DNA of 64,000 nt from Flavobacterium franklandianum (GTDB taxonomy: Bacteria > Bacteroidota > Bacteroidia > Flavobacteriales > Flavobacteriaceae), in assembly GCF_007097365.1 (NCBI RefSeq), contig NZ_VJZR01000002.1, forward strand, positions 267,464 to 331,463, written 5' to 3'. The notes under the pieces were generated by a model that had not been told where the DNA came from, searched no databases, and was given only the letters and a program-made list of their open reading frames with translations. Below are positions 35,151-45,189 of this stretch, piece by piece. The position numbers and the translations under genes were made by a program. Numbering within the stretch: the stretch's first letter is position 1; the number at the start of each line of letters is the position of its first letter.

Positions 35151-37877
35151 ATGAAAAGAATTTTATTATTATTTGTTATGCTGATTTGTATGTCGGGGTT
35201 TTCTCAATCAAATAAGCAAAAGATTCAGTCACAATTGAATACTGAAATGAAAAAATTTGGATTAACAACCAAAGACATTGCTGATTGGGTTGTGGAAAGT
35301 GAAGTTACATCTGAAACCACTAAAATCAATAATTATTACATTGTTCAAAGATATCAAGGAATTGAGATTTTTAATGCGCAATCCAATGTCTCAATGAAAA
35401 ATGGTAAAATAATAAACATAAGCAATAATTTTAAAAAGAATGTTGCCCAGAAAGTGAATGAAACAACCCCCGCTTTATCTGCTTTAGAAGCTATTGAGAA
35501 TGCATATTCTCGATTAGGAATAAATAACTCAACTTCATTTTCCATAGTAGAAACTATAAATGACAAATCCTTCAAATTGAGTGACGGAATTCAGGAAGAT
35601 TTGATTAGCGCTAAATTAGTTTACCAATCTACAAAGGATGAAAAACTAAAATTAGCATGGGCATTTCAGTTTTATTCACCAGACGGAAAACACTTATGGG
35701 ATTTAAGAATTGATGCGCTCAATGGAGTGTTGTTAGAAAAGAATGATTTGACTATTAATTGTAATTTTGGATATGTAAAACAAACTAGATATCCAGCCAA
35801 TTATCCATTTAATTTTAATGAAAGTACTGTTTCAAAAACGGTTACTTCCCCAGTAGGTGTAAATGCGGGTTCTTATCGAGTGATTCCTTATAATTATGAG
35901 AGTCCCAATCATAGCCCGTTTCAATTAATTACCTCGCCAAGTAATACTATTGCGTCACCGAATGGCTGGCATAATTCAAATTCATTATCGGGTACAAATT
36001 CGGCACTTATTTATAGTTATACAAGAGGTAACAATGTTTTCGCGCAAGAAGATGCCAATGGAAATAATGGAACCGGAATAAGTCCAAATGGGGGAGCTGC
36101 ATTAAATTTTGATTTTGCATATGGAGGTCAGACTTCACAACCTACTGATTATTCATCTGCATCAACTACAAATTTGTTTTATATGTCAAATATAATGCAC
36201 GATGTTTGGTATCAATACGGTTTTAATGAAGCAAGCGGAAATTTTCAAAAAGACAATCTTGGAAGAGGCGGGATAACATCTTTTATTGGAGATGATGTTT
36301 TGGCTGATTCTCAAGATGGTTACTCACAAGCAACTGCTACCTTGAATAACGCTAATTTTTCTACACCGAATGATGGAAGCAGACCAAGAATGCAAATGTA
36401 TTTGTGGAATGATGGTGCGCCACCTACGAATTTTATTACTGTAAATTCTCCAGCCTCAATAGCAGGGCCAAAAATAGCAACGTCAAATGTTTTTGAAGGT
36501 ACCGATCGCATCCCTGTTCCGGTTTCTCCGAACGGTATAACCTCTGATTTAGTTTTATATAAAAATAATCCTACTCCTCCTGGATACAATTCTGCTTGTC
36601 AAGTTCCTTTAAATGCTGCTGAATTAAATGGAAAAATAGCATTAATAAAAAGAGGCGGATGTTTCTTTAATTTAAAAGTAAAAAACGCTCAAGATGCTGG
36701 TGCCAGAGCTGTTATTGTTATGGATACAATTCCCAATAATCCAACCAGACTATCTATGAGTTCAACGGGTGTCGTAGGCATAACGATTCCTGCAGTTTTT
36801 GTAACCAAAGAAATTGGGGATGCCTTTATTGCAGAAATGGTAAATGGCTCTGTTAATATAAAACTAGAAGTTCCTCCGGGCTTGTATTTGTATGCAGATT
36901 CAAGTTTTGACAATGGAATAATAGCCCATGAATTTGCCCATGGCATTTCGAATAGATTAACTGGAGGGCCTTCAAATACAAGTTGTTTAACTACTCCAGA
37001 ACAAATGGGAGAAGGATGGTCAGACTGGTTTGCCTTGATGATGCAATTAAAAACGGGTGATTCTGGTGAAACAGCAAAAGGTATAGCGACTTATGCAATT
37101 AATGAAGCTACAACAGGCGGAGGGATTAGAAATCATCCTTATTCTACCAATATGACTATTAATCCTTTAACTTTTGCAGATACAAACGGGAAATCCTTTA
37201 TAGATCCAGAAGATAGTATTGAAAAAGTATGGGTGCACGCTGTTGGTGAAATTTGGGCTGCTACACTTTGGGATTTAACCTGGGCGTATATTGGTAAATA
37301 TGGGTTTAGTTCCAATATTTATACTGGAACAGGTGGTAATAATAAAGCAATGCAATTGGTTATTGATGCGATGAAATTACAACCTTGCAATCCTTCCTTT
37401 ATACAAGCAAGAGATGCTATAATTGCAGCTGATCAAGCCACTACAGGAGGTCAGGATTATTGTATGATATGGAAAGTTTTTGCTAGAAGAGGTCTGGGTG
37501 TAAATGCTTCATCTGGCGATAATAGTGGGGACAGAACGAATATTGCAGCAATTAATGATCAAGTTGAAGATTTTACGGAGCCTAGTGCAGGTGCTAATTG
37601 TACATTATTGTCAGTAAATCAATTTATTAATAATGATAAAATTAGTGTTTATCCAAATCCTGCGCCTAGAGGGCAGCTTAATATCCATATCAATGATTTT
37701 GTTGGTAAGATCAATATTCAAGTAGCTGATTTAAATGGTAGAATTGTCTATAGATTAAATGATTCTAATTTTAATATTGAAAAAGCTATCAACTTAAATT
37801 CGTTACAAAAGGGAATATACATTCTTAAGGTTACTAATGAAACAATAAACTACACTGAAAAAATAATTATCAAATAA
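35151..37877 (+). CDS. T9SS-secreted M36 (fungalysin-like) metallopeptidase
   Basis: A 908-residue secreted zinc protease. Domains in order: signal peptide (ILLLFVMLICMSGFSQS), an FTP-type propeptide to about 220, the M36 catalytic region with HEFAHGISNRL near residues 592-602 and the downstream EGWSDWFALMM, an inserted PA domain near 475-570 (LNGKIALIKRGGCFFNLKVKNAQDAGARAVIV), and a T9SS type A sorting domain at the end (VYPNPAPRGQLNIHIN, LQKGIYILKV). It should be exported by T9SS and cleave protein outside the cell. The ATG at 35151 starts a clean signal peptide; one at 35124 adds nine residues. It converges on the susCD operon. Confidence 0.92.
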   Translation: MKRILLLFVMLICMSGFSQSNKQKIQSQLNTEMKKFGLTTKDIADWVVESEVTSETTKINNYYIVQRYQGIEIFNAQSNVSMKNGKIINISNNFKKNVAQKVNETTPALSALEAIENAYSRLGINNSTSFSIVETINDKSFKLSDGIQEDLISAKLVYQSTKDEKLKLAWAFQFYSPDGKHLWDLRIDALNGVLLEKNDLTINCNFGYVKQTRYPANYPFNFNESTVSKTVTSPVGVNAGSYRVIPYNYESPNHSPFQLITSPSNTIASPNGWHNSNSLSGTNSALIYSYTRGNNVFAQEDANGNNGTGISPNGGAALNFDFAYGGQTSQPTDYSSASTTNLFYMSNIMHDVWYQYGFNEASGNFQKDNLGRGGITSFIGDDVLADSQDGYSQATATLNNANFSTPNDGSRPRMQMYLWNDGAPPTNFITVNSPASIAGPKIATSNVFEGTDRIPVPVSPNGITSDLVLYKNNPTPPGYNSACQVPLNAAELNGKIALIKRGGCFFNLKVKNAQDAGARAVIVMDTIPNNPTRLSMSSTGVVGITIPAVFVTKEIGDAFIAEMVNGSVNIKLEVPPGLYLYADSSFDNGIIAHEFAHGISNRLTGGPSNTSCLTTPEQMGEGWSDWFALMMQLKTGDSGETAKGIATYAINEATTGGGIRNHPYSTNMTINPLTFADTNGKSFIDPEDSIEKVWVHAVGEIWAATLWDLTWAYIGKYGFSSNIYTGTGGNNKAMQLVIDAMKLQPCNPSFIQARDAIIAADQATTGGQDYCMIWKVFARRGLGVNASSGDNSGDRTNIAAINDQVEDFTEPSAGANCTLLSVNQFINNDKISVYPNPAPRGQLNIHINDFVGKINIQVADLNGRIVYRLNDSNFNIEKAINLNSLQKGIYILKVTNETINYTEKIIIK

Positions 37878-37898
37878 AATTTTTCACAGGTACATTAT

Positions 37899-37929
37899 AA
37901 ATCCTCGATACTCTGCGTCGGGGATTTTT
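37899..37929 (+). terminator. rho-independent terminator after the M36 protease gene
   Basis: A 10-bp stem with one G-U pair (37899-37908 with 37918-37927) and a 9-base loop, followed by a T-run. It starts 22 bases after the stop. Confidence 0.75.
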
Positions 37930-38445
37930 ATTGATATTTATCTTGATTTGTCTTTATGTTTTTATGATATGTAATTTGATAGATAAAATGCTTTTTTCAT
38001 ACTGAGTACACTTCGTTCAGAAAATAACTTACTTTGTTTGTATGATTTAAAAGTGTTGTATGCTCTATCTTACTATTATGCATTTTATTGTTCAATCGCT
38101 TCATTTTTCTGATTAAAACGTATATATTCAATTATTAACTCGTTCGTTTGTGCGTTTTTAAGAAGTATTTATCTAAAAATTAATTTGATAATTAACTTAT
38201 CTGTACAAGATGGTATTCTTTAAGCCGTTTAATGTCAAACCTTCTTTTTGAATTAACGATATATTTAAATTTATGGATACGATTTGCATTGATGATTAAG
38301 AATATATATCCATCTTACGAATCAATTTTATTTAATAAAATTTATTGTTATCAGCAATTTTTGATCAATGACTACTTGAAAACGTCAATGTTTCTATGAG
38401 TTTTTTTTATATAATAATTTAGAACAATGTGGAAATTATTAACAT
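37930..38445. other. AT-rich intergenic region with no gene seen
   Basis: About 515 bases between two convergent transcripts, bounded by a terminator on each side. Neither strand has a convincing reading frame, RNA gene, tandem repeat or known palindrome. A decayed gene is possible, but I see no protein similarity in any frame. Confidence 0.55.
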
Positions 38446-38474
38446 AAAAAAACCATCCCGATTGGGATGGTTTT
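38446..38474 (-). terminator. rho-independent terminator of the susCD operon
   Basis: A perfect 11-bp stem (AAAACCATCCC at 38449-38459, GGGATGGTTTT at 38464-38474) with a 4-base loop; on the minus strand it is followed by T's. It ends the four-gene susC operon. Confidence 0.85.
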
Positions 38475-38498
38475 AAGTTTGATAAAAAATAAAGTACT

Positions 38499-39494
38499 TT
38501 ATTTTTTATTGTTTAATCTAGCGTGTTGAATTGCTGCTGCTATCTTGTTAGATGTTCTTGCATTTGCAACAGTTGCACCTTTACTATTTTTCAAAGTATA
38601 AACTCCGTTGTTAACTACGATAGTAACTACATAATCGTAAGGCTCATTGTTAGCACTTTGAACATATCCTAATGCTTTTGAAGTGAATGCAAACTCAGCT
38701 TCTTGATTGAACGTTCCGGATACTCCACCACCTCTACTGTAATCCACAGATATTGGAATTGTAAATTCAGGTGTGTTCATAGCTGGAAGACCATGATTGT
38801 CATACAAATCATAAAAAATATGATAAGTGCCATTTTTGAATTTAGCAGGGGAAACTGTTAATAGTTCTGGACAACCGCTAGCGGCAGCTTGATAATTTCC
38901 TATATCATTATAATTGGCATCCAATACATAGAAATCCATGTCATATCCTATACCGCATAAAGTTTTTGCAGTTGTACCATCTACGAATCCCTTTTGAAAA
39001 TTAAATTTCAAATCCAAATTATCGGCTAAACCATTAACAATAGAGAATGATATAGTACTTGCAGGAATTGACGCATTAGAAATATCTACATCACCACCTA
39101 TTTCTAAAACGAAAGTTTCAGTTGTTTCAAATACCGCATCATTTATGATATTAATATTTCCTGTTACAGATTTAGTATAAGCCTTAATTATAAGATGCTC
39201 ATCAAAATCAAAATCCGCACCTCTTGTTGCTGTTCCAGATTTTACCTTTACATCTAGATAAATATCTACTGGTTGAGCATTAGATATATTAACTTTATAT
39301 TGATATTTACCTTGGTTTTTTTCATTAACTGTTTGTGTTGCTGCTAAAGGAGCAACAAATTGAACAGTACCCACCACGTTTTGGGCAACCTCGATGGTAC
39401 TTTGACCTGTTAAATCTTCCTCATAACAACTTACAAAAAGTAGAGAAGTTAATAAAACTGCTGTAAACAAAAATTGTTTATTTATATTTTTCAT
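38499..39494 (-). CDS. lipoprotein with Calx-beta-like domain
   Basis: A 331-residue lipoprotein: signal peptide and lipobox ending VSC near residue 23, followed by YEEDLTG. The N-terminal half resembles a Calx-beta domain (VKSGTATRGADFDFDEHLIIKAYTKSVTGNINIINDAVFETTETFVLEI); the C-terminal half (DMDFYVLDANYNDIG, YHIFYDLYDNHG) was not recognised. It is the last gene of the susC-susD operon, 13 bases after the preceding lipoprotein gene. It may be a surface binding accessory of the SusCD transporter; ligand unknown. Confidence 0.83.
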   Translation of the reverse strand: MKNINKQFLFTAVLLTSLLFVSCYEEDLTGQSTIEVAQNVVGTVQFVAPLAATQTVNEKNQGKYQYKVNISNAQPVDIYLDVKVKSGTATRGADFDFDEHLIIKAYTKSVTGNINIINDAVFETTETFVLEIGGDVDISNASIPASTISFSIVNGLADNLDLKFNFQKGFVDGTTAKTLCGIGYDMDFYVLDANYNDIGNYQAAASGCPELLTVSPAKFKNGTYHIFYDLYDNHGLPAMNTPEFTIPISVDYSRGGGVSGTFNQEAEFAFTSKALGYVQSANNEPYDYVVTIVVNNGVYTLKNSKGATVANARTSNKIAAAIQHARLNNKK

Positions 39495-39507
39495 TTTTAT
39501 TTATTTA

Positions 39508-40440
39508 TTAGTTAACTACTCTTTCTAAAGCTTCATAAAATTCACGAGGTCCAGTAGCACCAGAACCAGTATAATAACCGTATGTTCTATAGATTCTGTC
39601 TTTACTATTAACATCATCTTTGGTTACTGTGTTTTGAGGTCCTGCATATCCACAAGATTTTACCATGTCAGTAGGGTTGGACGCACAAGTAATTAGCGGC
39701 CAGCCGTTTAGTAACTGAACTTTACCATTATACGTCTGTGGTGAAGACACTACACCAGCACCATTAATTGTGAAATAATGTGTATTTGCATCACTAGCAA
39801 ATAATCCTGCATAACCAACATATCTGTATGTAGTTGCATCTACTGATTCAATCACACGAATATCGCCGTTCCAACCACCATTGCTAACACCAAGTCTCCA
39901 ATAGTTACTATCGATAACTTTGTATGTACCCGCAAAACGTGTTCCTACAGCTACTTTGGTGGTTTTTGCATTTGAATGAACATCGCCATTAGAGGTTGTT
40001 GTTACATATCTTAATGTCCAAGCATCCCCAATAATTAACAAGCTATCATCACTTGGCAAAGCAGCACCATTAACAGTAATACCTGATCTCAACTCGTTAT
40101 AGGTCACATTAAAATCTATAACTTGATTTTTTGGTGATTCAGCAACATCTATTGTTTTATACAACAATTCGTTGCTTTTTTTACCAGCAACGTTTGTAAA
40201 AGATTTGTATATTTCAATTTTTGTCGTTGTTATATCACCTTGAAACCCAGTAACTTTTACGGGATATTTATAGTCATTACCATTTCCTACGACATAGCCT
40301 ACTAAACCCGAATTTACAGTTAATAAGCCACCTGTAGCAGCTCCTCCTGTTAGTGTGTCACTGTCTTCTTCACATGAAAAAAGACCAGCCAAAACTAAAA
40401 GGGCTAAAGAATATAATTTAAATTTTTTCATTTTTTTCAT
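39508..40440 (-). CDS. SusCD-associated lipoprotein of unknown function
   Basis: A 310-residue lipoprotein with lipobox LFSC followed by EEDSDTLTGG, then a small domain (VGYVVGNGNDYKYPVKVTG, KIEIYKSFTN) and a C-terminal beta-rich domain (FAGTYKVIDSNYWRLGVSNGGWNGDIRVIESVDATTYRYVGYAG). The family was not recognised. Two starts are possible (40440 and 40431). It lies 13 bases after susD and 13 before the Calx-beta lipoprotein gene, so all are one operon and it likely helps SusCD capture its ligand on the cell surface. Confidence 0.82.
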   Translation of the reverse strand: MKKMKKFKLYSLALLVLAGLFSCEEDSDTLTGGAATGGLLTVNSGLVGYVVGNGNDYKYPVKVTGFQGDITTTKIEIYKSFTNVAGKKSNELLYKTIDVAESPKNQVIDFNVTYNELRSGITVNGAALPSDDSLLIIGDAWTLRYVTTTSNGDVHSNAKTTKVAVGTRFAGTYKVIDSNYWRLGVSNGGWNGDIRVIESVDATTYRYVGYAGLFASDANTHYFTINGAGVVSSPQTYNGKVQLLNGWPLITCASNPTDMVKSCGYAGPQNTVTKDDVNSKDRIYRTYGYYTGSGATGPREFYEALERVVN

Positions 40441-40453
40441 TTTTAAAAATTAA

Positions 40454-41887
40454 TTAGTTCATCCACCAAAGACGTGATGTTAATTTGTCACCACCTGTTA
40501 AAGTTCCTACAGCAGCATCATAATTTACTTTGTTTAAGGAATTTTCGGTATCGTTATAAAATAATCTTGATGGAATAGTAGGTACGCCAGGAGCTGCATC
40601 GAACACTGGTGATAAAGCAGGTAAACCAGTTCTTCTCCATTCAGTCCAAGCTTCAAAACCTTGGCCAAAAAGAGCAATCCATTTTTGATCTCCAATTTTA
40701 AGTCTTGCATCAGCTTGATTTGTAAATTCAATGTTTGGTAGAGCAACATAAGCTGCTGCACTTGCTGTAATTCCGTTAAATGCAAAGTTAGCCGTAATTC
40801 CATTTTTATAATGAGTTAGTGCTGCTGCATTTCCACCAGAAACGTATCCTTCATTAATTGCTTCAGCTAGTAATAATTCTGATTGCGCATATGATAAAAG
40901 TACTCCTGGTAATGTAGCACTTAAATAGAAAGTACCCAAAGGTGAAAAACCATTATAGTTACCAGGATTTTCAACTCCTGGAATATTTCCTACATAAAGG
41001 CCAGCATTATTTTTTCCTGCGAAAACAGGCAATCTAGGATCAGCAAGGCCTTGTAATTTTGCAACTAAAACAGAACTCATTTTATATTCAGATCTCGTAC
41101 CAAAAACAACTTGCTCGTAAATTGGATTAGCATCAGGTTGTGCCGCGATATACTTTATTTGTGCACTATCACTGTTAGATGACATTAAATTACCAGAAGT
41201 CGCTAATGCTTGAATCTGACTTCCAACATTCATACCCGGAGCTTTAGAAATTCTCATTAAGACTTTTAATTTTAATGAATTTGCTAATTTTCTCCATTTT
41301 GATGCATCACCACCATATATTAAATCAGAAGAAGCAGGAATACTTCCAGTTCCGTTTGCTAATAATGCGTCAGCTTTTGTTAAAAGATCTAAAATCCCTT
41401 TATAAACAACTTCTTGGCTATCATAAGCAGGCTTTAATATTGAAGGATTACAAGCTTCTGTATAAGGAACAGGGCCATAAAGATCGGTTAAGATTTGAAA
41501 AGTGTTCGCTTGTAAAACTAGAGAAATCCCTTGAATGTTTGTATTTTCCTCTGATTCTGCTAAAGTGTACATAGATTTTGCATCAGCTATAACACCAGTA
41601 TAGAGTACATCCCAGATGTCATTAATTACTCCTCTTCTCGGAATGTATCTTTCTTCGTCATTGTATTGTACCTTAGATACGTGTTGAGCCCAACACATAC
41701 CCATATCACCTCCACGTTGCATATGATACACTGTGTTTTGGTTAACTCTTATAATATTACCCAATAATAAATGAGCAGGAACTGCAACAGGATCATTTGG
41801 AGTTGTGTTTACTTCTTCGAAGTCTTTATCGCAACTTGCATTAAATAGACCAAGAAGCGCTATAAATAAAATTGATATTTTTTTCAT
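40454..41887 (-). CDS. SusD/RagB family nutrient-binding lipoprotein
   Basis: A 477-residue outer-membrane lipoprotein of the SusD-like group. The lipobox ends ASC near residue 19, followed by DKDFEEVNTTPNDP, the usual SusD start. Helical TPR-like units follow (VVYKGILDLLTKADALLANG, ADARLKIGDQKWIALFGQGFEAWTEWRRTGLPAL), the latter the conserved C-terminal SusD block. It forms the lid of the SusC transporter encoded 18 bases upstream. Type SusD-like_2 is suggested, often linked to ligands other than starch. The substrate is unknown. Confidence 0.92.
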   Translation of the reverse strand: MKKISILFIALLGLFNASCDKDFEEVNTTPNDPVAVPAHLLLGNIIRVNQNTVYHMQRGGDMGMCWAQHVSKVQYNDEERYIPRRGVINDIWDVLYTGVIADAKSMYTLAESEENTNIQGISLVLQANTFQILTDLYGPVPYTEACNPSILKPAYDSQEVVYKGILDLLTKADALLANGTGSIPASSDLIYGGDASKWRKLANSLKLKVLMRISKAPGMNVGSQIQALATSGNLMSSNSDSAQIKYIAAQPDANPIYEQVVFGTRSEYKMSSVLVAKLQGLADPRLPVFAGKNNAGLYVGNIPGVENPGNYNGFSPLGTFYLSATLPGVLLSYAQSELLLAEAINEGYVSGGNAAALTHYKNGITANFAFNGITASAAAYVALPNIEFTNQADARLKIGDQKWIALFGQGFEAWTEWRRTGLPALSPVFDAAPGVPTIPSRLFYNDTENSLNKVNYDAAVGTLTGGDKLTSRLWWMN

Positions 41888-41905
41888 AATAGTTTAGTTT
41901 TAGAT

Positions 41906-44900
41906 TTAAAATTGAACGTTTATATTAAATCCGATAGATCTTGCTGATGGAATTTGTCCAAACTCCTGACCTTGATTTCCATTGGTACTACTAAATCCTG
42001 TTTCTGGATCTATATGTGGAGCTTTCTTGTATAATATTGCTAAATTTCTCGCTACTATTGAAAACTTGAAATCTTGAATTGGTGTGTTTTGCAACAGTTT
42101 CTTTGGGATTGAATATCCTAAAGATAATTGTCTTAGTTTAACATAACTAGCATCAAAAATTGCACTTTCTTCAATGGTATTACCATATGCTGATTGATTA
42201 AAGGATTTAGCACTAACAACAACATTATTTGGAATGTATCCACCAGCACCATCAGACATAACACCATTACCAACTACGCCAGTTTCACGACCAATCAAGG
42301 ATTCTTCTAGAGTACCAGCATACCTACCCCAAGCATAAGTCATAGAGTGAACATCTCCGCCAATTTTAGCATCAATTAATGTGCTCAAATCGAAATCTTT
42401 GTATTTGAATGTAAAATTTGCTCCACCTGTCCAATCTGGGGTAATGTTACCTAATATTTTTGTAGCAGATTCAATTTTAGGTATTCCATTTTCATAAATT
42501 ACATTTCCGCTAGCATCTTTTTCAAACCCTCTTCCTACTAAGGAACCATAAGGTTGACCAGCTCTAGCCTCTAAATTAATTCCCCATTGGCCACCTAGAA
42601 TGTAGGTGTCTAAAGCTCCTAAAGAAACAACTTTATTATCATTTTTGGCAAAGTTTAAATCAATATCAAAAGTAAAATCTTTACTTTTGATAGCAGTTAC
42701 GCCTAATTGTAATTCAAAACCTTTGTTTTCCATTTCAGCAATGTTATCCCAAACACTAGTAAATCCTGTTGCAGAAGAAACTTGAATTGGAACTAACAAG
42801 TCAGAACTTTCCTTAGTGTAGTATGTTCCAGAAAAACGCAATCTATTATTAAAGGCATTAAAATCTACACCTACTTCTATTCCTATAACCGATTCTGGTT
42901 TTAAGTTAGGATTAAACTGAGTTGCTGGTGAAGAAGCTTGATTACCAAATCCATTGGTAGAAAGATCAAACGTTTGGTTCAAGTTATAAGCACCTAACGC
43001 GCCAGTACCCCCAACCTTAGACCAACCTCCTCTTAATTTAAGGTAATTTACTGTATATTCTTTCATATCTAAAATTTCTGACAAAACTAATGATCCAGAA
43101 ATTGCAGGATAAAAGAAAGAATTGTTTGCTGTAGGTAATACACTAGCCCAATCGTTTCTTCCAGAAAAATTGATGTATACATAATCTTTGTATGAAATCT
43201 CCCCAAAACCAAAAACGGAGCCAATTCTTATTTCATTGTAATCATTTCCTGAAACCGCAGTTGTACCTGATTTTATATTTGATAAATTATAAAAGTTTGG
43301 TAATTCTAAACCAGTAATTGAACCAAAGTTTTGTGTTCTTACTCTTTTCATTTTATTTCCACCAAAATTAATGGAGAAATTAATATCATCAGTAAGCTGT
43401 TTTTTGTATCCTATAATAGCTTCAGTATTAATCTCAGAAAACCTTAAAGCATTTTCAGCATAAGTACCATCGGCAGCACTGTTTGAGCCAATTGCTTGTC
43501 TATTTGTTGTTAATTGAGAATAATGGTCTAATGAAACTTTACCAGTGGCAGAAATACTATTTGAAACTTGATATCCCATAAATGCAGCACCAGTCAACCT
43601 GTCTCTGTCATAAGTATTAGTATTGGTATCTAAAATCCAATATGGATTATTTTGAAAATTGGTATTCCAGTTTAACGGAGTTCCTTCTGCAGGTGTTCCC
43701 TCTGGTGCAAGTGGAAGATTTCTCCAATTTTTCAAGTCTGTATACTTAACATTTCTTGCGGACCAAATAAATTGTTGAGCAGCATTCTCATTATCATAAC
43801 CTCCTGTTGGCAAATTATTACTTTTATCATTAAAATAATTCAATGTAACACCCCCAGTTAGTTTCTCTCCAAGTTTAACATTGCCATTTAAGCTTACATT
43901 AAATTTTTTGAAGTCTGTATTATGAAGCATTCCTCTCTCATCAGAATTACCAATTGACATTCTAAAATTAGCCTCATCTGATCCTGCAGATAAGGATATG
44001 TTATTCGATTGAGAAAGACCAGTTTCATAGAAATCTTTAACGTTATCTTTGTGTGAAATCCAAGGAAGAGGGGCGCCTCCTACTTTATAAGAATCCCATT
44101 GAACAAAAGATAATCCTTTGTCCAAAGCGGGGCCCCAACTTTCATCTACACCATCGTTATATCCTCCGCCAGCACCATCAACAAATTCAAAATAATCTGA
44201 TGTTGATCCTTGGCCATAAGAATTTTGATACTTAGGCAATAGTAAAGGGTTTGTGAAAGTTGTATTTGTATTAAAAGAGACTACACTCAGCCCTTTTCCT
44301 TTTTTACCAGACTTGGTTGTAATAATAATTACACCATTACTTGCTCGAAGACCGTATAAAGCTGCTGCATTAGGTCCTTTTAAAACTGTAATGCTTTCTA
44401 CATCATCTGGATTGATACTTGCTACACCGTTTGGCAAATCACGTCCACCACCGTCATCAGCATTACCATAAGATGTGTTGTCAAAAGGAATACCATCAAC
44501 CACAAATAATGCTTGGTTGTTTCCTGTAATAGTAGAGTTTCCTCTCAATACAATTCTTGATGAAGCACCTACTGCACCAGAACTATTTGTAACTTGAACC
44601 CCAGCGATTTTACCGCTTAAAGCATTTACCAAGTTAGTTTCTCGTGCTTCAGTTAGGCTTGAGCCTTTAACACTTTGAGCAGCATAACCAATAGCTTTCT
44701 CTGATTTTTTTATCCCAAAAGCTGTTACTACAACGCCTTCAAGTTCAAATGCATCACTTGCCATTTTGACATTGATTGACGACGAACTGGCTGAAACTTC
44801 TTGAGTCTTCATCCCAATAAAGCTAAATATCAAGACTTGGCTTGATGTTGCTTTGATAGAAAATTTTCCATCAAAATCTGTTTGTGTTCCAGATTTAGTT

Positions 44901-45043
44901 CCTTTAACTAATACACTCACGCCTGGTAACGGCATGCTTGTATTATCAGAAACAACTCCTGAAACAACTCTGTCTTGCGCAAAAGTGACTTGCGCTACAA
45001 GTACTAATAGTAGTACTAAGAATCCATTGAACTTTAGTTTCAT
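41906..45043 (-). CDS. SusC/RagA family TonB-linked outer-membrane transporter
   Basis: A 1045-residue TonB-dependent transporter. After the signal peptide (LVLLLVLVAQVTFAQ) comes a carboxypeptidase-regulatory-like domain (SGVVSDNTSMPLPGVSVLVKGTKSGTQTDFDGKFSI), then the plug (VVVTAFGIKKSEKAIGYAAQSV, LRGNSTITGNNQALFVVDGIPFD, ESITVLKGPNAAALYGLRASNGVIIITTKSGK) and a 22-strand barrel ending in an aromatic FNINVQF. It imports nutrients across the outer membrane using TonB energy, together with the SusD lid encoded next. No carbohydrate enzyme lies nearby. Confidence 0.95.
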   Translation of the reverse strand: MKLKFNGFLVLLLVLVAQVTFAQDRVVSGVVSDNTSMPLPGVSVLVKGTKSGTQTDFDGKFSIKATSSQVLIFSFIGMKTQEVSASSSSINVKMASDAFELEGVVVTAFGIKKSEKAIGYAAQSVKGSSLTEARETNLVNALSGKIAGVQVTNSSGAVGASSRIVLRGNSTITGNNQALFVVDGIPFDNTSYGNADDGGGRDLPNGVASINPDDVESITVLKGPNAAALYGLRASNGVIIITTKSGKKGKGLSVVSFNTNTTFTNPLLLPKYQNSYGQGSTSDYFEFVDGAGGGYNDGVDESWGPALDKGLSFVQWDSYKVGGAPLPWISHKDNVKDFYETGLSQSNNISLSAGSDEANFRMSIGNSDERGMLHNTDFKKFNVSLNGNVKLGEKLTGGVTLNYFNDKSNNLPTGGYDNENAAQQFIWSARNVKYTDLKNWRNLPLAPEGTPAEGTPLNWNTNFQNNPYWILDTNTNTYDRDRLTGAAFMGYQVSNSISATGKVSLDHYSQLTTNRQAIGSNSAADGTYAENALRFSEINTEAIIGYKKQLTDDINFSINFGGNKMKRVRTQNFGSITGLELPNFYNLSNIKSGTTAVSGNDYNEIRIGSVFGFGEISYKDYVYINFSGRNDWASVLPTANNSFFYPAISGSLVLSEILDMKEYTVNYLKLRGGWSKVGGTGALGAYNLNQTFDLSTNGFGNQASSPATQFNPNLKPESVIGIEVGVDFNAFNNRLRFSGTYYTKESSDLLVPIQVSSATGFTSVWDNIAEMENKGFELQLGVTAIKSKDFTFDIDLNFAKNDNKVVSLGALDTYILGGQWGINLEARAGQPYGSLVGRGFEKDASGNVIYENGIPKIESATKILGNITPDWTGGANFTFKYKDFDLSTLIDAKIGGDVHSMTYAWGRYAGTLEESLIGRETGVVGNGVMSDGAGGYIPNNVVVSAKSFNQSAYGNTIEESAIFDASYVKLRQLSLGYSIPKKLLQNTPIQDFKFSIVARNLAILYKKAPHIDPETGFSSTNGNQGQEFGQIPSARSIGFNINVQF

Positions 45044-45189
45044 TTTTAAATATTTTGAATTAGTTGGACAAAAATCTTAATAATTTGTTAACTTTCCTAA
45101 CATTTACATTGATTTTTTATGCTTGCATACGAATTTTAACATTTTAACAGATAAACGGTCTTTTGTTATATTAAATGTTTTTTTACAAC

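Noticed and set aside
37930..38445. A hidden small gene or tRNA in the long convergent spacer
   Set aside because: No frame with a plausible start and protein-like composition and no cloverleaf-like sequence was found by reading.
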